Below are positions 35,317 to 43,266 of a stretch of DNA of 64,000 bases, in pieces. The DNA is from Lacipirellula parvula (GTDB taxonomy: Bacteria; Planctomycetota; Planctomycetia; Pirellulales; Lacipirellulaceae). The translations under genes and the position numbers were made by a program. Numbering within the stretch: position 1 is the stretch's first letter; every line of letters starts with the position of its first letter. The stretch lies in the NCBI RefSeq assembly GCF_009177095.1, contig NZ_AP021861.1:6244501-6308500 (forward strand). Reading direction: 5' to 3'. A model generated the notes under the pieces. It saw only the letters and a list, made by a program, of their open reading frames with translations. It did not search any database and was not told the origin of the DNA.

Positions 35317-36861
35317 TCAAGCGCTACGCCGCCGACGCGCGATCAACGAGACCATGGCGCCAGCGAACAGAATGACAGAGGAGGGCTCTGGAACCGCCGC
35401 TACGATCGGGCTTGCGGGAACTCCCGAACCAAATTGCCGCTGCCAGGCCAGGAAGTCAGCTCCGTCACTCTTCAAGTCACCATTTGCATCTGAGTTGGCG
35501 TTGACGCCGTAGTCACTCTTCCACTTGGTAAGGTCCAGACCATCGACTTTACCATCCTTATTGAAGTCGGCGGTGAATGTCGGAATCGCTGTCCCTGTGA
35601 CACTTAACGTCACCGAGTTGTTTGCGTAGCTGACATTCCACGACAAGCCACTAGTGAGCGGAGCCAAAGAGAAATCCGTCGAGGCAAACGTCCCCATTAA
35701 CGTACCCGGGGTGTTCGGAACTGCGTGGGCCAATTGATCGAAGCCTCCGGCAGCAACCATATTATCGATGGTCGTGACGGCGGCAGAGATGTCCGCTCCA
35801 GCTGTAAGTAACGTCCAGCTATTGCCGCTGACCGGATTGTATCCAGTTAGATCGACTTTCAGCTTCCCATTGGTGATGTCTGCGTTCCCCGCAACTCTGA
35901 TCGTCGTATGCGCCGTCCCGGTAATTTCGGCAACGAGCGTTGAGGATGATGCGATCTGCGTCGGGTTCATCAGGAAATCGCCTGCGCCAACGATGATGGC
36001 ATTACCGCCCGTGACACGCATTTCGACTGGCCCGCCAGCGCCAGGTGTTCCCCAGTCCATGCCGCGACCAACGTAAATATTGGAGCCACCGCCGTCTGAC
36101 CCGGTCACGGCCAAGGCGCCCCCGCTAATGTTGACAGTTCCTGTCCCACTTCGATTGCCAATTGCGAAATTGCCACCTACGTGAACGACACCTCCCGTAA
36201 TATTCATCGAGCCGTTACGCGGGCCAATATTTCCAGTCTGCGAGGGATTGCCGCCATCGCCAATTTCAAGATCGCCTCCGGTTTGGCGAAGCAAACCTCC
36301 CGAGTGATTCCACACGCCGGTCCCGTACTTGCCAATGAACAGGAACGGCGCTCTTGCCTCACCTCCCGACTGGTTGACAATTCCGTTGCCCTGTCGCCCT
36401 ACGCCGAAGTCGTCGTTCGATTGCACTCGCGTGGAACTGCCCGAAATATTAAGCGTTCCAATTCCTGAGCCATTGTTGGGGCCTACGAAGAGAGCAGAAT
36501 CCGCCAGTAGGGATCCACCCGAAATGGAACTGGTGGTCGTGCCGCTTTCGCCAAAGCGATAAGTCGAAGCTCGAATCGCACCGCCAGTCATATTGAACGT
36601 TCCGGTCGTGGCGCTAGCCGAGGCAACCGACAACGATTCCATCCGGAAGTCTCCAGATGAAAGAGTGGCGACGCCGCCGTTGTTGATGAACGCTTCATCA
36701 ATGACGCCAGGAACCGCCCCAACATCCCAATTCGAACCAACGCCAAAGTTACCGCTCGCAACATTCCAGTTGTTCTGGGCGGAAGCCGTATTAGCAATCA
36801 ACGCTAATGCAACCAACGACATGGCGTGAAACTTTACGCCCGACAAGCGACACAGCTTCAT
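35317..36861 (-). CDS. Exported PEP-CTERM/dockerin-type passenger protein
   Basis: 514 residues from ATG 36861 (MKLCRLSGVKFHAMS). An ATG at 36876 and an in-frame TTG at 36945 are alternatives. Seen: a signal peptide (VALALIANTASAQ), a Gly/Ser/Asn-rich parallel-beta repeat region (repeating GTGTVNISGGAL-like units, residues ~60-310), a dockerin-like pair (ADFNKDGKVDGLDLTKWKSD and DLKSDGADFLAWQRQFG), and a C-terminal VPEPSSVILFAGAMVSL-RRRR signal of PEP-CTERM type. Known: PEP-CTERM proteins are sorted by exosortase to the cell surface. Inference: a surface adhesin or matrix protein, first gene of the ECF operon. Confidence 0.85.
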   Translation of the reverse strand: MKLCRLSGVKFHAMSLVALALIANTASAQNNWNVASGNFGVGSNWDVGAVPGVIDEAFINNGGVATLSSGDFRMESLSVASASATTGTFNMTGGAIRASTYRFGESGTTTSSISGGSLLADSALFVGPNNGSGIGTLNISGSSTRVQSNDDFGVGRQGNGIVNQSGGEARAPFLFIGKYGTGVWNHSGGLLRQTGGDLEIGDGGNPSQTGNIGPRNGSMNITGGVVHVGGNFAIGNRSGTGTVNISGGALAVTGSDGGGSNIYVGRGMDWGTPGAGGPVEMRVTGGNAIIVGAGDFLMNPTQIASSSTLVAEITGTAHTTIRVAGNADITNGKLKVDLTGYNPVSGNSWTLLTAGADISAAVTTIDNMVAAGGFDQLAHAVPNTPGTLMGTFASTDFSLAPLTSGLSWNVSYANNSVTLSVTGTAIPTFTADFNKDGKVDGLDLTKWKSDYGVNANSDANGDLKSDGADFLAWQRQFGSGVPASPIVAAVPEPSSVILFAGAMVSLIARRRRSA

Positions 36862-37836
36862 GGTGAATTCTCTCATAGCGGTGTTGAGGTTAGATCTCGC
36901 AGGAGAAGGAGAGAGCGACATAAGCCCGCGCGCAAGTTGACGCAAAAAACGACGTTTGCCCCCCGGCGCCCGCCGTGGGCACTGGCCGTCAATCTGCGAA
37001 CGCAGGCGTGAGACGAAATCGGCTGCCCCGCCGATTTAGTCCCGAAAAGTGACGCTTGAGGGGCCTACGACACGAACCGACAGCTAAGCTCGATTAGCGA
37101 CGAATCCCCTCTAGATTAAGAGTTCCGCCGCTGCCCGGAACGTCACAACAAAAATGGAAAATTCTCTGGGAACTGCCTCCATTCGAAGCAGATCCCGACG
37201 GAATGTGCTTTCTGCGTGGCCGCACTGCTAGGCTATTTATTCGACGTTCCATCCATGCACATGTGCACACAGTTGATTGCCGCGAGCACCGCGAATGCTG
37301 GCCCGAAGGCGGGTCTCGGACCGTTCGGGAACTTTACTCGGGCGGTCGTCGGCGCTCGCAATTGCGCCCGAGCGGTAAGTTCACCGGCCAAATACGCATC
37401 ACCGGCCGCCCAATAGCGCTCCCCACAATGCCGTGCGAGGTTCAATTCCCGCCGATTTTCTCTTTGGTGATGGAGGGGGCGTTCATGCCTCGCAGAGGTG
37501 ACGGCATTGGCTGGATGAAGAGCCAACGCTAAGATCGCCGCCCACAGACCCTCCGTCGCGTAGCCGGCGTCACTCTGCGTCCACAGCGGAGGTAGCGAGC
37601 CAGCCACTATTCGGGCTGCATCGTTTACGTCACCCCATGGGCTAGCGTCGCAGCGTCAGCCCATCGCGACAGCGCCGATCGGCGGCAACTTGATTAGCAC
37701 TAGTACAACGACCCATTTAGAATTCCGAAATAGCTCAAATGCGTCTGTCACAGTCTTCCTTTTCGCGTGTCCAAGAGAACAAGGGCTGCCTGTCGCCCTT
37801 TGAATATGGGAAGTCACTTAGACTAGGTTGGCCGCA
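36862..37836. other. Long gene-free region between two ECF operons
   Basis: About 970 bp between divergent ECF operons (minus-strand PEP-CTERM gene and plus-strand sigma gene), without a gene I can support. Short open frames (for example 37203-37532 and 37233-37607) have no motif or family. The region is AT-richer than its surroundings near 37040-37200. It must hold both promoters. A ggttcaattcccgcc word near 37440 resembles a tRNA T arm, but the rest of the cloverleaf is absent. Confidence 0.4.
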
Positions 37837-38721
37837 ATGCCCAATCCATTCAGTGAAAGTGTCGGTGATGACCGAGAGGATATTAAGCTGGTCGGCCAAG
37901 CGCAGGCCGGCGATCGCGAGGCACTAGAGCGACTGATTCTTCGGCACCAGGCCTGGATCTACAACATTGCCGTCCGCATGGTCTTCCAGCCACAGGATGC
38001 TGAAGAAGTGACTCAGGAAGTGCTCGTTAAGGCAGTCACTCGGCTGAGCACATTCCAAGGTGAAAGCAAGTTCCGCACTTGGCTTTACCGGATTGCATCC
38101 AACCACGTTCTGAACATGCGACGTCGGGGCGCGGAGGCTGGAAATTACACGTTTCCAGCCTATGCCGCCGCGATCAACGGCACTCCTGATGCAGAATTAC
38201 CCGATCCGAAGAGCGTGCCGGTCGACGTCCCGATGCTTGTGGAAGAAACCAAGCTCGCGTGCACCGCTGGCATGCTGCTCTGTCTGGATCGCAAGCAGCG
38301 ATTAATCTTCACGCTCGGCGAGATTATTGGCGTTAGCGACACCGTGGGCAGCGACATTTTGGAGATGACTGCCGCTAACTTCCGGCAATGTTTGGCACGC
38401 GCTCGCCGCGATCTCTACCAGTTCATGAACAACCAGTGCAGTCTCGTCAACGCGAGCAATCCCTGCCGCTGTCCCAAGAAGACGAAGGGATTCATCGACG
38501 GCGGCCACGTCGACCCGAATCGCTTGCTATTCGCCACTGGTCATTTTCAGCGAATCAAGGAGGTCGCGTTTGAGACAGCCCGTGAAATTGACGACCTCGC
38601 AGATCGTTCCTACGCAGCGATCTATCGCGAGCACCCATTTCTTGAGCCTACAGATCAGGCTGAATGGCTGCGACGCATTCTGAATCAGCCTGAGGTTCGC
38701 ACGGCTTTGCACCTTAACTAA
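37837..38721 (+). CDS. ECF sigma factor with Cys-containing C-terminal tail
   Basis: 294 residues from ATG 37837; an in-frame TTG at 37828 is the alternative. Seen: region 2 (AVRMVFQPQDAEEVTQEVLV, KFRTWLYRIASNHVLNMRRR) and region 4 (DRKQRLIFTLGEIIGVSDTV, ARARRDLYQFMN), then an extra ~95 residues beginning NQCSLVNASNPCRCPKKTKG and ending in a helical tail. Known: sigma-70 homologues with an NPCRCxKKTxGF patch form a recurrent subgroup; the tail is presumed regulatory. No anti-sigma gene is adjacent. Inference: one-component regulation through the tail, possibly redox- or metal-sensing. It starts an apparent operon with an SDR and a SnoaL-like protein. Confidence 0.85.
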   Translation: MPNPFSESVGDDREDIKLVGQAQAGDREALERLILRHQAWIYNIAVRMVFQPQDAEEVTQEVLVKAVTRLSTFQGESKFRTWLYRIASNHVLNMRRRGAEAGNYTFPAYAAAINGTPDAELPDPKSVPVDVPMLVEETKLACTAGMLLCLDRKQRLIFTLGEIIGVSDTVGSDILEMTAANFRQCLARARRDLYQFMNNQCSLVNASNPCRCPKKTKGFIDGGHVDPNRLLFATGHFQRIKEVAFETAREIDDLADRSYAAIYREHPFLEPTDQAEWLRRILNQPEVRTALHLN

Positions 38722-38811
38722 GAAACTCCACCTCGAGTTGTCACACTCGTCGCGCTGCGGTGTCTATGCCATTGAGGAAAACATTTCTTCTTGGCAATGA
38801 GGACACGAGCA

Positions 38812-39567
38812 ATGGCGAAACTAAATGGTCGCGTCGCCCTAATTACTGGGGCATCCAAGGGTATCGGAGCAGGCATCGCGAAAGAGTTAGCAGCAGCTGG
38901 AGCTGCGGTCGTCGTTAATTACGCGACTGACCAATCCGGCGCGGACGCTGTAGTACGCACGATCGTCGATGCAGGTGGCCGTGCTACGGCTATTCATGGG
39001 GACGTCTCGAAAGCCGCAGACGTAGCAAGGCTGATCGATCAGACAAAACAGGCGTACAAATCTCTCGACATCCTGGTCAACAACGCTGGAGTGTATCAGG
39101 GCATGCCGATCGACGAACTCACAGAGGATGAGTTTTATCGAGAGATGAACGTCAACGTGCTCGGGCCGCTGCTGACGATCAAGGAATCGCTCAAGCTCTT
39201 TGGGCCAAATGGTGGAAGCATCATTAACATTGGTTCCGTGGCCTCAACATCCTACACGCCTGGTTTCTCAATCTACTCAGCCACGAAGGCGGGGCTTGAT
39301 GCGATTACTGGCGTTCTGGCGAAGGAACTTGCCCCGCGAAATATTCGGGTAAATTCCGTAAATCCGGGCGCCACTCTGAGCGAGGGAACGCGCGACGCCG
39401 GGCTCTACGGCGTGGGAAGCGATTTCGAGAAGCAACTTGTTGCCGCGACCCCGCTCGGCCGCATTGGCACACCGAGAGACATTGCCAACGCCGTTGTGTT
39501 CCTAGCTTCAGATGATTCTGGCTGGTTGACCGGCGAGAGAATACTCGCTTCCGGCGGCCTGCGGTAG
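38812..39567 (+). CDS. Short-chain dehydrogenase/reductase (SDR)
   Basis: 251 residues from ATG 38812. Seen: the NAD(P)-binding [12 protein letters not shown] (~11), [11 protein letters not shown], the catalytic Ser region NIGSVAS and Tyr/Lys in [11 protein letters not shown] (~148-152), and the C-terminal [20 protein letters not shown]. The fit is to the classical FabG-like subfamily. Known: these reduce ketones or oxidise alcohols with NAD(P). It follows the sigma factor by 90 bp on the same strand and precedes the TIGR03067/SnoaL gene by 28 bp. Inference: part of the sigma factor's regulon, perhaps a stress or detoxification oxidoreductase. Confidence 0.9.
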   Translation: MAKLNGRVALITGASKGIGAGIAKELAAAGAAVVVNYATDQSGADAVVRTIVDAGGRATAIHGDVSKAADVARLIDQTKQAYKSLDILVNNAGVYQGMPIDELTEDEFYREMNVNVLGPLLTIKESLKLFGPNGGSIINIGSVASTSYTPGFSIYSATKAGLDAITGVLAKELAPRNIRVNSVNPGATLSEGTRDAGLYGVGSDFEKQLVAATPLGRIGTPRDIANAVVFLASDDSGWLTGERILASGGLR

Positions 39568-39595
39568 CCACTCACTTCAACACAGAGGTAGCAAA

Positions 39596-40450
39596 ATGCG
39601 CCGCATCATGTTGTGCGTTGTTTGGATCACGGTGGCTTGTGCGGCAGTAGCGGCTGAACCCGCCGAGGATCGTGTCGCGACGGGCAAGCTGTCGCTCGTG
39701 GGAAAATGGGCGATCACAAAGGTTCACCCGGAAGGCGTGACCAAGAACGCACATTGGTTGCTATTCGCTAGGGACGGAAATTATGCGGCCCTGGACAAAG
39801 AAGGGAAAGAGCTTTGGGCGGGCACGTTTGAAATCGTTCCTAGCACGACTCCTAAAAGTTGGGACCACCGATCGCACGATGCCAGGAAGTCGGGCGCAGA
39901 CCAACTTGGTATCTACGAACTAAATGGCGACGCGCTGACGATGGCGTGCGTTGGCGGGCAGTGGAATGGTAATGAATGGGTTGGGCGCCCGCGGCCTAGG
40001 GCTATTGATCCTAAAGATGCGGATGTAATTCTCGAACTGAGTCGGGCGAAGCATGCTGGTAAGCTTGCCGATCCAAGCAACCAACGCAAAGGCAGTTCTA
40101 TGACTAAAGACCTATCCACACTCGCAACTAAATTTATGCGTGCGATCAATGAGAATGATCCGAGCGGCTTTCTCGCGATGTTTGACGACGACACGATCGT
40201 CGACGACGCGGGGCGAATTATTCGCGGCCGCGACGCTATTCAGCAGTGGGCGGCTCACGACATCTTCGCGGCGAGCGTTACGCTCGATGCGCTCGACATG
40301 AATGAGTATGAAAGCGGTGTCACCATCACTGCAAAAATAGATGGCGCCTTCGATCGGAACGGGTTGCCCGATCCACTTATCATGACGTTCGACATTGCGC
40401 TCCGTGACGGAAAGATCGCGAAGCTCACGTGTCGATTGGCTGATAGATAG
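39596..40450 (+). CDS. Secreted TIGR03067-like domain fused to SnoaL-like domain
   Basis: 284 residues with a signal peptide (MLCVVWITVACAAVAAEP). Seen: residues ~30-150 read like the planctomycete TIGR03067/lipocalin-type domain (LVGKWAITKVHPEG, AHWLLFARDGNYAALDKEGK, LGIYELNGDALTMACVGG). Residues ~169-284 are a SnoaL/NTF2-like fold (DLSTLATKFMRAINENDPSG, FDDDTIVDDAGRIIRGRDAI). An internal ATG at 40100 with AAAGGCAG upstream could start the SnoaL part alone, so the gene may also yield a separate cytoplasmic product. Inference: a fusion of two small-ligand folds. Confidence 0.7.
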   Translation: MRRIMLCVVWITVACAAVAAEPAEDRVATGKLSLVGKWAITKVHPEGVTKNAHWLLFARDGNYAALDKEGKELWAGTFEIVPSTTPKSWDHRSHDARKSGADQLGIYELNGDALTMACVGGQWNGNEWVGRPRPRAIDPKDADVILELSRAKHAGKLADPSNQRKGSSMTKDLSTLATKFMRAINENDPSGFLAMFDDDTIVDDAGRIIRGRDAIQQWAAHDIFAASVTLDALDMNEYESGVTITAKIDGAFDRNGLPDPLIMTFDIALRDGKIAKLTCRLADR

Positions 40451-41085
40451 GGGCGGCGAGACGAACCTTGAGGGAATGACCAAGAGTACGGTAAAGCCTA
40501 CGCTCTTGGGCACAGCAAAACGGGAGATAGAAACCCCTGTGACCATCCCACGACGAAGTTGAGGCAGCGGGACTCGGAAGCAAATCGCTCTCCAGCAGCG
40601 ACTCCTGCCACACCTGCGTGTTGGAGTAGACCGTGCCCCAGTGATTGCGGTGCCGGCTTCCAGCTTGGGGCGGTCGAGCCGCCTCCATTTGAAAAGCACG
40701 CCCACTGGGCGTCATCCAAAGAAGGGCCACTTACGACCCAATTGGCCCTTCTGTGCGTCATGCCTCGTGTGGATGCATCGGGAGTTTTGGCGGCTGGAAA
40801 TACAGATCCAACTTAAGCCAACGGCATAGTTCGAGAACATCCCCGCCCCCTGGCCGTTCCCCGCGATGTGCTAACAGGCCGGTGTTGAGTCGTGCTCAAG
40901 AATTGAGCCCTCGGCGCTGTAAAGTCTGAACCCCAACTAGATTCGATCCCCCCCGCAACCTACTCTTCTCCGGCGTTGTTTAAATCGCGACGTTACTATC
41001 CTCTGAAAACAGTAGATTATAATCGACTCAATGTAATCAGAGGTTAAGGACGCCAAAGTTAGAGCGCCGATCGTGAGCTGACGAG
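40451..41085. other. Gene-free stretch with a -10 element near its end
   Basis: About 630 bp with no supportable gene. Short frames on the minus strand (for example 40425-40730, 40498-40761) have no family or motif. Near the end a TATAAT at 41018-41023 lies 63 bp before the small gene at 41086, with TTACTA 19 bp upstream as a weak -35. Confidence 0.4.
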
Positions 41086-41337
41086 ATGTGGAAGTTTCTG
41101 AAGAAAACAGCGTCAAAGTATCGCGATCGATCGCGATCGAAACAGATTGCGATTGAATTATTTGAAGAAACCAAGCTGCGCAAAGCACATAGACGATACA
41201 CTCGGGCCCGCGAAATCCCCGAAGGCTATCTCGTCAATGTCGCCTATGGGTTTGCCGAACAGGCTTGGTATTTGGTTAGCTTCGATCATTCCGAGGTGAG
41301 TGAATTGCAGGAAATCAAATCGGCTACCAGAGATTAA
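41086..41337 (+). CDS. Small basic protein of unknown function
   Basis: 83 residues, not recognised. Seen: a basic N-terminus (WKFLKKTASKYRDRSRSKQ), a helix (AIELFEETKLRKAHRRYTRA), and a short beta-like C-terminal half (EGYLVNVAYGFAEQAWYLVS). No signal peptide or TM. The codons include a gatcgatcgcgatcg palindromic run at about 41120-41140. A TATAAT 63 bp upstream supports transcription, but the reading frame could be chance. It lies just left of the nitrate locus with nothing in between except 138 bp of featureless sequence. Confidence 0.4.
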   Translation: MWKFLKKTASKYRDRSRSKQIAIELFEETKLRKAHRRYTRAREIPEGYLVNVAYGFAEQAWYLVSFDHSEVSELQEIKSATRD

Positions 41338-41475
41338 TACTCGCCGAAAACCCCATACCGCGTTCATCGTCACGAATCTCGTTGCAAAGACGATGGCGAT
41401 GCTCTGCGGGACGAACGTTCCGATTTCATTCGGTGGCCCGCCCATCATGCCAGCCAACGCGATCACGCCTGCTCG

Positions 41476-43092
41476 CTAAAAATTCACTTCCCACTGGCTG
41501 TAAGCGAAGTCCGCATCCTGCGGCGCCAGAATCTTGTCGCCTCGCCAGAAGTGAGAGTAGCCGAACAGAATGTTCGATCGCGGCCCAATGACGTACTTCG
41601 CGATCAGGTCGAGTTCCTGCCCCAGGAAGCGGCTATCGAGACTTTGCAATTCCGTCGCGCTGAGTGCGGGGACGATGTCGCCCGCTTGGTCGGCGCGGAA
41701 GTACCAGTACCAGCAGAGTAGTTCCCAGTCGGTCTGCGGCGGCTTCGCTGTCAGCAACACGTTCGGCGACTGGATGTTCGACCGCGCCACCGCATCGATG
41801 AAACCGAAATACCTGTGGCCGAGCGGGAAGAGCTGGTTGAACCGCGTGAAGTCGTCGCCGCCGTCGTTGCCCGAGGCGTAGTCGAAGTAGGTCCACAGTT
41901 CCGGCCGCCACTCGTGATCAGGCGCCTTGCGGCCGACGCCGACGGTGGCGAAGCCAGCCCGTTGATCTTTGCCAAGTCCGCTTTGGCGGCCGAGCTGAAC
42001 GCCCCCTTCCGTTTCGAACATCCAGTTGTTCTCGAACGTGCGGAACAGTCGCGAGCCGAACGTGTGAAGCGAGAAGTCGCTGACGATCTCCCCCGGACGG
42101 CGGTTGTCGTAGCCAATGTAGTAGAGGTCGAGCGTGTTGTTCGGCGCCGCGGTGTAGACGGCGTACGAACCGTACACCTGCTGCTGCCAGTCGGCTTTGT
42201 CGAACTCGTTCGCTCGCGGCGGTACGTAGGCTGTGTAGAACGAGTCGATCGACCAGGGGCCGTCCTCGTACAACAGCATGGCGCCTTCAAAAGTCCGCCG
42301 AGTATTCGCCCAGTCGAGCGGCGAAATCAGCCGCTGCGCGCCGAACAACATTTCTTGCCGACCGACTCGCGCCGTCCATATGCCGTCGGCGATCGAGTGT
42401 TCGACGAAGCCGTTGAGGACGTCGCCAAAGTTGTCGTCGATGATGCGGGGGCGGTACTGACCGCTGTCGGTCGTCGTGTCGGCGTAGATCCCTTCGAGGT
42501 AAACGCGCGACTGGTCGGTTATCCGCCAGTTGCCGTAGAGCCGCATCCGATTGAGGAAGAGGTCGAACTCAGTCTCCTCGAACCGCAATGCGCCGGGGCC
42601 GCTGACGGCGTTGCCCATGCCGACTTCGTGCTTGTACTGCAGACGGTACTGACCGCCGACGTCGAGCGTTCCCCAGTCGTTGTAAACGCCGAGCGGCATC
42701 AACTTCAGCTGATCGCCCAGGCAATCGCCGTGATACGCGGGGTCTTTCAGGTAGTTGAAGTCGTTAAGGAAGAACAGATTCTTGTGCGACTCGGCGCAAG
42801 GGTTCTTCGGCTTGGGCTTCGGGTAAGGGCCGCTGGCGGGAGCGGGGCCATATCCTTCCGCATCGATCGCCTCGTCATCCGTCTCGGCGTCCTCATCCCC
42901 TTCGGCTTCCTCTGCCTCGCCCGGCTGCAGCATGGCGACGTCGAAAGCAGAGTCCCCGCGAGCCGCGACGTTCATCGCCGCGGTCTTACGCACGGCATCA
43001 ATCGACTCCTCCGCCCAGACGCCTGCAGGCCACGTGGAATGTGCCGCCAAGAGGCCGCAAGCGAGTGCTAGCAGTGGAGCGGGGCGTTTCAT
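41476..43092 (-). CDS. Outer-membrane beta-barrel porin (alginate-export-like), nitrate locus
   Basis: 538 residues from ATG 43092 (start of a clear signal peptide, MKRPAPLLALACGLLAAHST). Seen: an acidic linker (EAEGDEDAETDDEAIDAEGY, ~55-75), a Pro/Lys patch, then a barrel-like series of alternating hydrophobic strands with aromatic girdles (RLYGNWRITDQSRVYLEGIY, RVGRQEMLFGAQRLI, YFDYASGNDGGDDF) ending in ...YSQWEVNF with a terminal Phe as expected for BAM-inserted porins. Known: this is the alginate-export (AlgE-like) porin superfamily. Inference: as the last gene of the nitrate cluster with a matching operator, it probably admits nitrate or nitrite through the outer membrane. Confidence 0.75.
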   Translation of the reverse strand: MKRPAPLLALACGLLAAHSTWPAGVWAEESIDAVRKTAAMNVAARGDSAFDVAMLQPGEAEEAEGDEDAETDDEAIDAEGYGPAPASGPYPKPKPKNPCAESHKNLFFLNDFNYLKDPAYHGDCLGDQLKLMPLGVYNDWGTLDVGGQYRLQYKHEVGMGNAVSGPGALRFEETEFDLFLNRMRLYGNWRITDQSRVYLEGIYADTTTDSGQYRPRIIDDNFGDVLNGFVEHSIADGIWTARVGRQEMLFGAQRLISPLDWANTRRTFEGAMLLYEDGPWSIDSFYTAYVPPRANEFDKADWQQQVYGSYAVYTAAPNNTLDLYYIGYDNRRPGEIVSDFSLHTFGSRLFRTFENNWMFETEGGVQLGRQSGLGKDQRAGFATVGVGRKAPDHEWRPELWTYFDYASGNDGGDDFTRFNQLFPLGHRYFGFIDAVARSNIQSPNVLLTAKPPQTDWELLCWYWYFRADQAGDIVPALSATELQSLDSRFLGQELDLIAKYVIGPRSNILFGYSHFWRGDKILAPQDADFAYSQWEVNF

Positions 43093-43110
43093 CGAACGTG
43101 TCTTCCGTGA

Positions 43111-43126
43111 CTTCGGATATCCGAAA
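43111..43126. promoter_or_regulatory. CTTCGG-N4-CCGAAG-type palindrome before the porin gene
   Basis: CTTCGGATATCCGAAA, a 15/16 match to the palindrome seen twice at 51885 and 51993. It ends 19 bp before the porin's ATG. A gctgtc-aaa-gacagc hairpin (43145-43159) lies just upstream of it on the transcribed strand. Confidence 0.55.
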
Positions 43127-43266
43127 AATGGCGCCAGCGGGGTGGCTGTCAAAGACAGCTTCGTCGAGCATGCAGGGCAACCGTGAACAAACTTCGGTTC
43201 GGCGGCAGAGTCATCCACGCGGGCCGCGCGTCGGCAATCCCGCATGCGCAGATCCGCACGCAACGT

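Noticed and set aside
37400-37460. tRNA-like T arm (ggttcaattcccgcc)
   Set aside because: The T stem needs a bulged base, and no acceptor, D or anticodon arm is found.
40425-40761. Overlapping minus-strand ORFs in the gap after the SnoaL gene
   Set aside because: The frames conflict with each other, no family is recognised, and the ends are not supported.
41339-41479. Possible 46-codon protein fragment (FIVTNLVAKTMAMLCGT...)
   Set aside because: It reads plausibly hydrophobic, but there is no start signal or family match. Such frames are expected by chance in this composition.
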